Shown: positions 1 to 5,544, counted from the first letter of the stretch. The stretch is DNA of 5,803 nucleotides from an uncultured Desulfovibrio sp. (GCA_947177085.1 CAMWTD010000145.1:1-5803), one strand, 5' to 3'. Notes: generated by a model from the sequence alone, not told the origin. Program-made: numbers and translations.

Positions 1-763
1 CCTGCTGCGCGACCGCGCCGCCGGCATCCTGCTGGTGCAGGGCCTGGCGGGCGCGTAGCGCGGCGAGGGCGCGCTCCACCTCGGGATTCAGCTCCACAGG
101 CTCCTCGGGGGCGGCAGCGGCCGCCATTGCCGCAGGCGCGGCAGCGACAGCCGTATTGACGGCGAAAGCGGGGGCCGGAGCCGCCGGGGCAGCCTTGTCC
201 TCGGGCCCGGGGGCCGTCGCCGGGGCAGCCCCGTCATAGATGGACGCCGCGGAGGCCGCCGCTGCGGGGGCGGGTTGCGCCGGCGCATGGGCCGCGGCGG
301 CCTGCGCCGGGGTGGCGGCCGCCTCGGGGGCCGTCTCCAGCAGGGGCGCCGCCTCGGGCGCGAAGGCCCGGCTCTGGGAGGCCCCGGCCGCGCTGCGACT
401 GGCGGAAACGAGATTGCGCGAAAGCTGGGCGTACATCATGTCCGCGAGGCCGATACCGCCCGCGCTGGTCATGGACTTGGAGAGCTCCTGGTCATACATG
501 TCCTGCCAGAAGCGCTCCTCCTTGCCGTGCATGAGGCCGCCCTTGGGGATAGTGTTGCGCATCTCCTGCCACATCTTCTGGATGAAGACCGACTCGAAGC
601 CCTCGCAGGCCTCGCGCAGCTTCTTTTCCTGAGCTTCGGGCGAGAGCTTGCGCCCATTGATGCCGCCAAGGCCGTTGAGCTTGGCCTGGAGCTCGCGGCG
701 CGACTGGTCGGCGGCGCCGTTCTGGGAGGTCACGAGGGCCGTGGCGTCAAGGGGCGTGGTCAT
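1..763 (-). CDS. flgJ: FlgJ-type flagellar rod-binding protein, 3' part missing
   Basis: The frame is open for 254 codons from ATG at 763 to the left edge, so the C-terminus is outside the window. Residues about 46-117 match the FlgJ N-terminal rod-binding domain: CEGFESVFIQKMWQEMR, then IPKGGLM, MYDQELSKSM and GIGLADMMYAQL, in the same order as enteric FlgJ (FVQMMLKSMR, LPKDGL, MYDQQIAQQM, GLGLAEMM). In the family this domain caps or chaperones the growing rod in the periplasm. Residues about 121-215 are a low-complexity Ala/Pro linker, followed by a more charged, probably helical stretch (PEVERALAALRARQ) at the edge. Such a linker suggests a second domain beyond the edge, probably a peptidoglycan hydrolase; in Desulfovibrio an M23 peptidase is plausible, but that is inference. 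No signal peptide is seen, as is usual for FlgJ, which is exported by the flagellar apparatus. The gene starts one base after the flgI stop and is certainly cotranscribed with it. Confidence 0.88.
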   Translation of the reverse strand, partial: MTTPLDATALVTSQNGAADQSRRELQAKLNGLGGINGRKLSPEAQEKKLREACEGFESVFIQKMWQEMRNTIPKGGLMHGKEERFWQDMYDQELSKSMTSAGGIGLADMMYAQLSRNLVSASRSAAGASQSRAFAPEAAPLLETAPEAAATPAQAAAAHAPAQPAPAAAASAASIYDGAAPATAPGPEDKAAPAAPAPAFAVNTAVAAAPAAMAAAAAPEEPVELNPEVERALAALRARQALHQQDAGGAVAQQ

Positions 764-777
764 CTTAGATCACCTCC
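764..777 (-). promoter_or_regulatory. Extended Shine-Dalgarno for flgJ inside the end of flgI
   Basis: Read on the minus strand, positions 777-768 give GGAGGTGATC, a ten-base match to the complement of the conserved 16S rRNA 3' end. It lies 9 nt (from GGAGG) before the flgJ ATG at 763. The same bases encode the last residues of FlgI (LEVI), so start codon, stop codon and ribosome site are packed together. This fixes the flgJ start and suggests efficient re-initiation by ribosomes finishing flgI. Confidence 0.85.
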
Positions 778-1892
778 AGGTCCGCATGGAGCGAGCCGGA
801 AACCTGCAGGCTGCGCAGGATGGAAATGAGGTCGCGCGGGGTGGCGCCGATGGCGTTGAGGCCGTCCACCAGCTCCTGCAGGGTCGCCCCCTCCACCATG
901 TGCAGGCGGCGGCTCTCCTCGCGGACATTGATGTCCGTCTCGGGCGTGACCACCGTCTGCCCTTGCGAGAAGGGCCCGGGCTGCGAGACCTGCTCGTTCT
1001 CCTGCACCGTGATCTGCAGGTTGCCGTGGGCCACGGCCGCGCGCGTGATGCGCACATCCTTGCCGAGGACCACAGTGCCGGTCTTTTCATCCACCACCAC
1101 CTTGGCGGCGGTGTCGGGCGTGACCTCGAGGTTTTCGACCGAGGCCATGAGCGGCACAAGATTGTTGCGGTACTGCGGGGGCACATCCAGGCTCACGCTC
1201 ATGGCGTCCACGGCGCGCGCGAAGGAGCCGCCCATGGCCGTGTTGAGACGCTCGGCAATCTGCTGGGCCGTGGTGAAGTCGCCCACGCGCATGTTGAGGG
1301 TGAGCTTGTCCTGCTGGTTGAATTCAAAGGGGATGGCCCGCTCCACGATGCCGCCCCCGGGGATGAGGCCCACGGTGCTCACATTCTTGGAGGTGGACGC
1401 GGCCTCGCCGTTGACGGAATAGCCGCCCACGGTGAGCGCGCCCTGGGCGAGGCAGTAGGTCTTGCCGTCCACGCCCTTGAGCGCCGTCTGGAGCAGCACG
1501 CCGCCGAGCAGGGAGGTGGCGTCGCCCACGGACGAGACGGTCACGTCGAGCCGCGTGCCCGGCTTGGAAGAAACGGGCATCCGCGCCGTCACCATGACCG
1601 AGGCCACGTTCTTGACCTTGAGCGCCGAAGAATTGAGCCCGATGCCCATGCGGTCGAGCATGTTCTTCATGGAACTCATGGTGAAGGCCGAATCCTTCTT
1701 GTCGCCCGTGCCGGCGAGGCCCACCACGAGGCCGTAGCCGATAAGCTGGTTGTCGCGCACGCCGGAGAAGGTGGCGATATCCTTGATGCGCACGGCCTCC
1801 GCGGGCGCGGACCAGCCGAGAATGCTCACGGCGAGGGCGAGCGCCCACAGGCAGCGGAACAGCGGCGTCAAAATCTTGAAGAACGATTGCAT
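765..1892 (-). CDS. flgI: Flagellar P-ring protein FlgI
   Basis: This is a complete 375-residue protein, close to the usual FlgI length. It forms the P ring, the periplasmic bushing around the rod at the peptidoglycan layer. Residues 1-33 are a Sec signal peptide with a basic and hydrophobic core and a cleavage site after AEA-33. The mature protein begins VRIKDIATFSGVRDNQLIGYG and continues LVVGLAGTGD, the family's N-terminal signature. The C-terminus, LVDGLNAIGATPRDLISIL then LRSLQVSGSLHADLEVI, is the equally typical FlgI ending. I chose ATG at 1892, not the in-frame ATG at 1928, because the signal peptide starts there and GGAGGGAG lies 5-8 nt upstream. It is first in its unit, followed by flgJ with a one-base gap. 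flgH, its usual upstream partner, is not adjacent; flgM lies upstream, behind a terminator. Confidence 0.97.
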   Translation of the reverse strand: MQSFFKILTPLFRCLWALALAVSILGWSAPAEAVRIKDIATFSGVRDNQLIGYGLVVGLAGTGDKKDSAFTMSSMKNMLDRMGIGLNSSALKVKNVASVMVTARMPVSSKPGTRLDVTVSSVGDATSLLGGVLLQTALKGVDGKTYCLAQGALTVGGYSVNGEAASTSKNVSTVGLIPGGGIVERAIPFEFNQQDKLTLNMRVGDFTTAQQIAERLNTAMGGSFARAVDAMSVSLDVPPQYRNNLVPLMASVENLEVTPDTAAKVVVDEKTGTVVLGKDVRITRAAVAHGNLQITVQENEQVSQPGPFSQGQTVVTPETDINVREESRRLHMVEGATLQELVDGLNAIGATPRDLISILRSLQVSGSLHADLEVI

Positions 1893-1995
1893 GGATACTC
1901 CCTCCGCGCCGCCGGCCCCAGGCCTCATATTGCGGTGTTCGCGCCCGTGCCGGGCGCGCCTTTGAAGCGGCGCTCTGGATGTGCTTGCCCCTTAT

Positions 1996-2013
1996 ATGCA
2001 GAAATCATGCCTG
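1996..2013 (-). promoter_or_regulatory. Candidate sigma-54 (RpoN) promoter for flgI-flgJ
   Basis: On the minus strand the sequence AGGCAT-GATTT-CTGCA has the invariant GG (2011-2010) and GC (1999-1998) of sigma-54 promoters separated by exactly 10 nt. Compared with TGGCAC-N5-TTGCA it keeps GGCA and TGCA. It sits directly after the T-tract of the flgM terminator and would give a leader of roughly 95 nt before the flgI ATG. Sigma-54 control of flagellar genes is known in Desulfovibrio. A rival reading is a sigma-70 -10 box TATAAG (1997-1992), but no good -35 box accompanies it. Confidence 0.5.
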
Positions 2014-2017
2014 AAAG

Positions 2018-2045
2018 AAAAAAGGCCGTCCCCGAAGGAACGGCC
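2018..2045 (-). terminator. Intrinsic terminator after flgM
   Basis: On the minus strand a 9-bp stem (arms GGCCGTTCC and GGGACGGCC, with one U-G wobble pair) is closed by a UUCG tetraloop on a C-G pair (2024-2045) and followed by six T residues (2023-2018). It begins 26 nt after the flgM stop codon. This is a textbook Rho-independent terminator and separates the flgM unit from flgI. Confidence 0.95.
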
Positions 2046-2071
2046 GTCTTCCTGAAAGGTGCGGGAAGGGC

Positions 2072-2404
2072 TCAGACAATGCGGAAGAGGGAAGGCTCCT
2101 CGCGCACCAGGCTCTCGGCGATGGCCTGGGCGTCGATGGTGTACGTGCCGTTGGCCACCTGCTCGCGCAGCTCCGCCACGCGGTCCGCGCGCACATCCGG
2201 CGTGTTCTGGGCGGTGCGCCGCGCCTCGGTGAGGAGCAGGGCGTCGCGCGAAACGCTGATGGTATCCCCCCCCGCGGGGTTCTCCTCAGCGGGCCTTGCC
2301 CGGCCCGTGGCGGCCTCGCCGCTCTTGTCCACCCCTCCGGCCCCGGCGCTATTGGCATAAGGGTCAAGCAGGGGGTAGCCCATACCGGCATTGCGGATTT
2401 CCAT
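2072..2404 (-). CDS. flgM: Anti-sigma-28 factor FlgM
   Basis: This 110-residue protein is the expected size for FlgM. It binds sigma-28 (FliA) in the cytoplasm and is secreted through the flagellar export gate when the hook is complete, freeing the sigma factor for late genes. The conserved region is C-terminal: residues 71-100, with DRVAELREQVANGTYTIDAQ followed by AIAESLV, the FlgM pattern of an R-x-x-x-[ILV]-x-x-L helix, G-x-Y-x-[IV]-D and a final IA-x-x-L helix. The N-terminal half is Gly/Ala/Ser-rich and probably disordered, as in known FlgM proteins. The start at 2404 is chosen because AAGGAG (2416-2411) lies 6 nt upstream; the open frame extends to 2569, but that extension has no FlgM-like sequence. 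It is second in a unit behind the DVU0524-family gene and a sigma-28 promoter, so FlgM would be made under the sigma factor it inhibits. Confidence 0.93.
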   Translation of the reverse strand: MEIRNAGMGYPLLDPYANSAGAGGVDKSGEAATGRARPAEENPAGGDTISVSRDALLLTEARRTAQNTPDVRADRVAELREQVANGTYTIDAQAIAESLVREEPSLFRIV

Positions 2405-2418
2405 TCTCTGCTCCTTCA

Positions 2419-2436
2419 GCAGGGCTCTTGCCCTGC
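2419..2436 (-). other. Hairpin next to the flgM ribosome site
   Basis: A perfect 7-bp inverted repeat (GCAGGGC / GCCCTGC) with a 4-nt loop ends two bases before the AAGGAG that serves flgM. In mRNA this would form a stable stem-loop beside, not over, the ribosome-binding site. It could protect the downstream flgM message or influence ribosome access; its function is inferred only from position. Confidence 0.55.
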
Positions 2437-2461
2437 GCGGGGTCTCGATCGTCGCGGCCGT

Positions 2462-2491
2462 CCCGGGCATCCGGGCCCGGCATCCGGGCCT
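2462..2491. repeat. 13-bp tandem duplication with overlapping hairpins
   Basis: The 13-base unit GGCATCCGGGCCC at 2466-2478 is repeated at 2479-2491 with one change. The copies create two overlapping inverted repeats: CCCGG/CCGGG (2462-2475, 4-nt loop) and GGCCCGG/CCGGGCC (2474-2490, 3-nt loop). The stronger stem begins 3 nt after the stop codon of the upstream gene. No T-tract follows on the minus strand, so it does not look like an intrinsic terminator. It may slow transcription or block 3' decay between the two genes. Confidence 0.6.
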
Positions 2492-2492
2492 T

Positions 2493-2936
2493 TCAGCAGA
2501 CGGCCTCCCGCCTTGGCCGCTCCAGCATGCTCTGGTCAACTTTCTGGCGCGTGATGCGCCACAGGGCATGTCGGGCGCGCCGTTCTTCCTCCGCGCTCAA
2601 GGGCCGCTGGCCTTCCGGCTCAATGGCCACGATGCGCAGCCGCGCCCCCGGCGGGTAGGTGAAGCCAACTTCGAGGCCCATGGCCTCGCTGAGCTCCGCG
2701 CGGATGTCCTCCACCACGGGATTGGCGCTGCCCGTGAATATGAGGGTCTCATACAATTCCCGTGCCACTTTTTCCACAAAGACACGGCGATTGACGGCTG
2801 GGTCCGGATCCTGGGGCTTTTCCCCCGCGGCCAGCCGGCGCTTGACGCGAAAACGGGCCAGACGCCGCGCCGCGAGCAGTTGCTGCTCATAGCTCTGGAG
2901 CATGATCCGCATTTGCAGGGTGTGCATATCAGGCAT
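2493..2936 (-). CDS. DVU0524-family FlgM-associated protein, function unknown
   Basis: This is a 147-residue, charged, soluble protein with no signal peptide or membrane segment. I recognise it by size, by its position directly before flgM and by general character as the conserved Desulfovibrio gene called the DVU0524 family; no biochemical role is known to me. The N-terminus (residues 4-37, MHTLQMRIMLQSYEQQLL, then a very basic RRLARFRVKRR) looks helical and could bind a partner or nucleic acid. Residues 48-90 form another likely helical segment. Residues 91-110 (FTYPPGARLRIVAIEPEG) look like a short beta region, and the C-terminus is a basic helix (EEERRARHALWRITRQKVDQ). I keep the first ATG (2936), which has AGGA about 9 nt upstream; M4 at 2927 is an alternative. 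It is the first gene after the sigma-28 promoter. Acting with FlgM or FliA is a guess from context. Confidence 0.8.
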   Translation of the reverse strand: MPDMHTLQMRIMLQSYEQQLLAARRLARFRVKRRLAAGEKPQDPDPAVNRRVFVEKVARELYETLIFTGSANPVVEDIRAELSEAMGLEVGFTYPPGARLRIVAIEPEGQRPLSAEEERRARHALWRITRQKVDQSMLERPRREAVC

Positions 2937-2956
2937 GAGACACCATCCTGCTGCTC

Positions 2957-2983
2957 TTTACGGCCCCGGGCGGCAAAACTTTA
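2957..2983 (-). promoter_or_regulatory. Sigma-28 (FliA) promoter for DVU0524-family gene and flgM
   Basis: The minus strand reads TAAAGTTT (2983-2976), 11 nt, then GCCGTAAA (2964-2957). The -35 half is identical to the enteric FliA consensus TAAAGTTT, the spacer is the consensus 11 nt, and the -10 half matches GCCGATAA at six of eight positions. Transcription would start near 2950, leaving a leader of only about 14 nt before the ATG at 2936. Confidence 0.88.
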
Positions 2984-3049
2984 GACTTTTTTTATGCTTT
3001 TTATCGTTGCCGCGCAAGGTTCATCCAAAAGTGTGAAATCCCTGAAAAA

Positions 3050-4423
3050 TCACTTCCGGTTCTGCGCCAGCACGCAGGCGATGGCCCCGAGGTTGCACAC
3101 GCAGAAAATCACCAGATCCACCCGCATACAGCGCATGAAGCCCGAGAGCGTGGCCGTGTCCACTGGGGCATTGCCGAGGAAGAAGCCCAGCGTCAGGGTG
3201 ATGACGACCATGTTGCAAAGCTGGCCCGCCGTGCGCACGGCCCCGGTAAGCCCAGAGGCCTGGCCCACATGGTCGTCGCCCGCGCTTTCAAGGATGATGG
3301 CGGTATTCGGCAGCGCGAAGAGGCTTATGCCCGTCCCGAGAAAGGCCTGCACCACAAAAATAGGCCAGAGCGGGGAGTCGAGGCTCAAAAAGGCCGCCAT
3401 GGCGAGCCCGACGCCGCACAGGGTCACGCCCACGGCGCTCACCCGGGCGAGCGGCCAGCTCTTGCACAGGCGCGCGGCGAGCGGTGTCGTCAGGGCCTGC
3501 ATCACGGATTGAAAGGCGAGGACGAGCCCGCACTCCTGCACCTCCATGCCCAGCCCCACCTGCAGATAGAGGCTGAAGAAAAAGAGCGTGCCGAAAAAGG
3601 AGGTGTAGTTGACAAAGGCCGCCAGCGAAGAGAGCGCAAAGACGCGGTTCTGCGCGAGCAGCCGCATGTCGAGCAGCGGATAGCGGCTTCTCAGTTCATT
3701 CAGCCAGAAAAGGAAGAGGAGGCCCGCAAAGGCCGCCAGCAGACACCAGCCGAGGGACGGGCTTTCGGCCAGTTCCGAGGCCCCGAAGGTGAGCGCGACC
3801 ATGGCGCAGCCGTAGAGGAAGCAGCCCCGGGCGTCGAAGGGCTGGCCCTCGGCGGTGCGCCACTCCCGCCTGACCGTGACCTTCATCAGCAAAAAGACGC
3901 CCGCAAAGGCGAGCGCATTGCCCCAGAAGAGCCAGTGCCAGCCAAGGAGGCCGGTCACGAGCCCGGCGAGCGGGGGCCCGCAGGCAATGCCCGCATAGAC
4001 GGCCGCCCCGCTGATGCCGAGATAGGCCGCCCGCTTTTCCGGCGGCGCGGCCGAGGCCAAAAGCGCGAGGCCGCTGGCGTTGAACATGGCCCCCCCAAGG
4101 CCCTGGAAGAAGCGCAGCCCGATGAAGAGCGGCATGGAGCGCACAAAGCCCAGCGCGGCCCCGCACACGGCGAAAACGGCAATGCCGAGCAGAAAGACAT
4201 GCCGATGCCCGAAAATGTCGCCGAGCCTGCCCGAAGCCAGTTGGAACACGGCGAGCCCCAGGGAATAGAACGTCCCGATGAGGCTCAACTGCCGGGCGCT
4301 GGCCTCCAGGCTCTCGCCGATGGGCGGCAGCACCGCATTCACCCCGGCAAGCATGAAGGGCATACAGAAGAGCGACGCGCAGATGGCCGCGAGCAGCGGC
4401 CGGTGGCTTTTTTCAATGCTCAT
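3050..4423 (-). CDS. MFS drug/solute exporter, DHA2 (14-helix) type
   Basis: This is a 457-residue inner-membrane protein of the major facilitator superfamily, typically a proton antiporter. I count about 14 hydrophobic segments, which favours the DHA2 (EmrB/QacA-like) group. Motif A is seen between helices 2 and 3 as GRLGDIFGHRHVF. A motif-C-like stretch with GPPLAG follows in helix 5, and then WHWLFWGNALAF, corresponding to the W-R-W-x-F-x-x-N segment of DHA2 proteins. The loop after helix 6 is short and charged (VRREWRTAEGQPFDARG). The substrate cannot be read from sequence. No EmrA-type adaptor gene is adjacent, so it probably acts alone. It starts 60 bp after metF on the same strand with only a poor ribosome site (AGG within CTAGGCTGCC). 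I see neither a promoter of its own nor a clear terminator between, so readthrough from metF is likely. Confidence 0.9.
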   Translation of the reverse strand: MSIEKSHRPLLAAICASLFCMPFMLAGVNAVLPPIGESLEASARQLSLIGTFYSLGLAVFQLASGRLGDIFGHRHVFLLGIAVFAVCGAALGFVRSMPLFIGLRFFQGLGGAMFNASGLALLASAAPPEKRAAYLGISGAAVYAGIACGPPLAGLVTGLLGWHWLFWGNALAFAGVFLLMKVTVRREWRTAEGQPFDARGCFLYGCAMVALTFGASELAESPSLGWCLLAAFAGLLFLFWLNELRSRYPLLDMRLLAQNRVFALSSLAAFVNYTSFFGTLFFFSLYLQVGLGMEVQECGLVLAFQSVMQALTTPLAARLCKSWPLARVSAVGVTLCGVGLAMAAFLSLDSPLWPIFVVQAFLGTGISLFALPNTAIILESAGDDHVGQASGLTGAVRTAGQLCNMVVITLTLGFFLGNAPVDTATLSGFMRCMRVDLVIFCVCNLGAIACVLAQNRK

Positions 4424-4448
4424 GCGGGCAGCCTAGAGGGCGGCGCGC

Positions 4449-4465
4449 CCCGGGTCAAGCCCGGG
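4449..4465 (-). other. GC-only hairpin between metF and the MFS gene
   Basis: The repeated hexamer CCCGGG (4449-4454 and 4460-4465) can pair across a 5-nt loop, 19 nt after the metF stop codon. No T-tract follows on either strand, so it is not a convincing intrinsic terminator. It could lower expression of the downstream MFS gene or mark a metF 3' end, but this is weak evidence. Confidence 0.35.
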
Positions 4466-4483
4466 CATGTGCGGCCCGTCCCT

Positions 4484-5353
4484 TCAAAAACCCACTTCCT
4501 CGGCAATGCGGCGGCAAAGGCCCGGCTTGTTCAAGGTATAGAGGTGGATGCCGGGCGCGCCCATGTCCATGAGGCGGCGGATCTGGCGCACGGCAAAGGC
4601 CAGCCCTGCCTCGCGCACGGCCTCCGCCCCGCCCGCGGCATGGGCCTCCTCCAGCTCAAGATAGAGCTTGCCCGGGATATTGGCCCCGCAGAGCGACAAT
4701 ACCCGGCGCAGGGCATCGAGGCTTTGGATGGGCAGGATGCCCGGAACCACGGGCACATCCACGCCGCGCTCGCGCAGGCTGGCCACCAGGGCCTCGTATT
4801 CGCGCACGTCGAAAAAGAGCTGGGTGATGGCGAAATCCGCCCCGGCGGCCAGTTTTTCCGCGGTGTGCAGCCGGTCAAGGGCAAACGTGGCGGATTCCGG
4901 ATGCGGGGCCGGATAGGCGGCCACGCCGATGCCCATGTCCGGCTCGGTTTCGCGGATGAACCGCACAAGGTCCGCCGTGTGGCGAAAGGCCCCGCAGGCG
5001 CTCTCCCAGGTCTGGCCCTTGGGCGGGTCGCCGCGCAGGGCGAGCACATTGTCCACGCCGTTCCCGCGCAGCTCCCGCAAAAAGGCGGCGATGTCCCCGG
5101 GCTGCGCGCCCACGCAGGTCAGGTGCGCCATGGCCGTCAGTCCGCGCCGCGCAAGCTCCGCCGTGACAGCGAGCGTGTTGCGCTGGCGGGAGCCGCCGGC
5201 CCCGTACGTGACGGAGACAAAGAGCGGCCGAAGCGCCCGCAGCTCCTCCACCGCGGCATAAAACGCGGGAAGCTGGCTTTCTTCCGCCGGTGGGAAAAAC
5301 TCAAGGGAAAAGAAGGGACGCTCCGCCTGGCGGATCAGAGTTCCGATGCGCAT
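4484..5353 (-). CDS. metF: Methylenetetrahydrofolate reductase
   Basis: This 289-residue flavoprotein (TIM barrel, FAD) reduces 5,10-methylenetetrahydrofolate to 5-methyltetrahydrofolate in the cytoplasm, the methyl donor for methionine synthesis. Family motifs appear in order: SLEFFPP (E18, the counterpart of catalytic E28 in E. coli MetF), VSVTYGAGGS (residues 46-55), MAHLTCVG (75-82), NVLALRGDPP (102-111; D109 matches E. coli D120), VAAYPAPHPES (144-154), GADFAITQLFFD (171-182; Q178 matches E. coli Q183), VVPGILPI (202-209) and GIHLYTLNKP (268-277). The length is that of the short bacterial enzyme without the eukaryotic regulatory domain. The start at 5353 has AAAGGAG (5366-5360) 6 nt upstream. 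An in-frame ATG at 5494 is rejected because it adds 47 Arg/Pro-rich residues and lies at about the predicted transcript start. It is probably repressed through the palindrome in its promoter. Confidence 0.97.
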   Translation of the reverse strand: MRIGTLIRQAERPFFSLEFFPPAEESQLPAFYAAVEELRALRPLFVSVTYGAGGSRQRNTLAVTAELARRGLTAMAHLTCVGAQPGDIAAFLRELRGNGVDNVLALRGDPPKGQTWESACGAFRHTADLVRFIRETEPDMGIGVAAYPAPHPESATFALDRLHTAEKLAAGADFAITQLFFDVREYEALVASLRERGVDVPVVPGILPIQSLDALRRVLSLCGANIPGKLYLELEEAHAAGGAEAVREAGLAFAVRQIRRLMDMGAPGIHLYTLNKPGLCRRIAEEVGF

Positions 5354-5494
5354 GGGTCGCTCCTTTATTTTTTTATAGAGACGAGCTGACGGCATTAATG
5401 CCATGAGCCGAGGGTGGCCGAGTGTGCGACGTCCCGCGCGGGCCACGTGCCGCCGCCGGCGCAGTGGCGTGGGCGCCTCGGGCGCGCGGCACAC
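5354..5494 (-). other. Long, structured metF leader
   Basis: The predicted transcript has about 140 untranslated nt before metF. Several pairings are possible. GTGTGC (5494-5489) with GCACAC (5427-5422) would close the GC-rich part. CCGAGG (5481-5476) could pair with CCTCGG (5413-5408). There is a perfect 10-bp palindrome CCCGCGCGGG at 5433-5442 and a perfect 12-bp palindrome GGCATTAATGCC at 5391-5402. An A/T-rich stretch then precedes the ribosome site. I compared it with what I remember of SAM, SAH and cobalamin riboswitches and found no convincing match, and no T-tract attenuator stem. Confidence 0.4.
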
Positions 5495-5500
5495 AGTATT

Positions 5501-5528
5501 TCTATATCAAGATATATTGATATGTCAA
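5501..5528 (-). promoter_or_regulatory. Sigma-70 promoter of metF
   Basis: The minus strand carries a perfect -35 box TTGACA (5528-5523), a 16-nt spacer and a -10 box TATAGA (5506-5501). Transcription is expected to begin near 5494. The spacer is almost entirely taken up by the palindromic operator, so a bound repressor would exclude RNA polymerase. Confidence 0.8.
5504..5523. promoter_or_regulatory. Palindromic operator, probably for SahR (ArsR family)
   Basis: ATATCAA (5504-5510) and TTGATAT (5517-5523) are perfect inverted repeats around GATATA. An overlapping, offset palindrome TATATC-AA-GATATA (5503-5516) shares the left half. AT-rich palindromes with ATCAA/TTGAT cores are typical of ArsR-family winged-helix repressors. 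In Desulfovibrio the ArsR-family regulator SahR, which responds to S-adenosylhomocysteine, controls methionine-cycle genes, and metF fits that role. The regulator gene itself is not in the window. Confidence 0.7.
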
Positions 5529-5544
5529 TCCGGCCCACCCTATC

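Noticed and set aside
648..2360. A 570-codon open frame on the plus strand antisense to flgI and flgM
   Set aside because: Same reason: low-complexity His/Arg/Gly composition, crosses the terminator and intergenic region, and lies opposite well-supported flagellar genes.
2405..2569. A longer FlgM starting at 2569
   Set aside because: The extension overlaps the end of the upstream gene in another frame, carries the hairpins, and lacks FlgM character; the ATG at 2404 has a strong ribosome site.
2990..3049. An intrinsic terminator for the MFS gene in the A/T-rich stretch
   Set aside because: There are A- and T-runs, but the only stem near them (TTGC/GCAA) has four pairs and no T-tract follows it on the minus strand.
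3269..5389. A 706-codon open frame on the plus strand antisense to the MFS gene and metF
   Set aside because: It is a by-product of high GC and codon bias on the other strand: His/Arg/Gly/Glu-rich without any recognisable domain, no ribosome site, and it covers two clear genes on the opposite strand.
5454..5475. GCCACTG in the metF leader as a cobalamin riboswitch fragment
   Set aside because: The heptamer occurs alone; the other conserved B12-box segments and their spacing are missing, so it is probably chance.
5354..5494. An N-terminal extension of metF from the ATG at 5494
   Set aside because: The extra residues are Arg/Pro-rich and unlike any MetF, the ATG falls at about the predicted transcript start, and the ATG at 5353 has a proper ribosome site and the family's usual N-terminus.
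5400..5494. An SAH or SAM riboswitch in the metF leader
   Set aside because: The leader contains CGAGGCGC, faintly like the start of the SAH aptamer, but the remaining conserved core and the pseudoknot-forming 3' strand are not seen.
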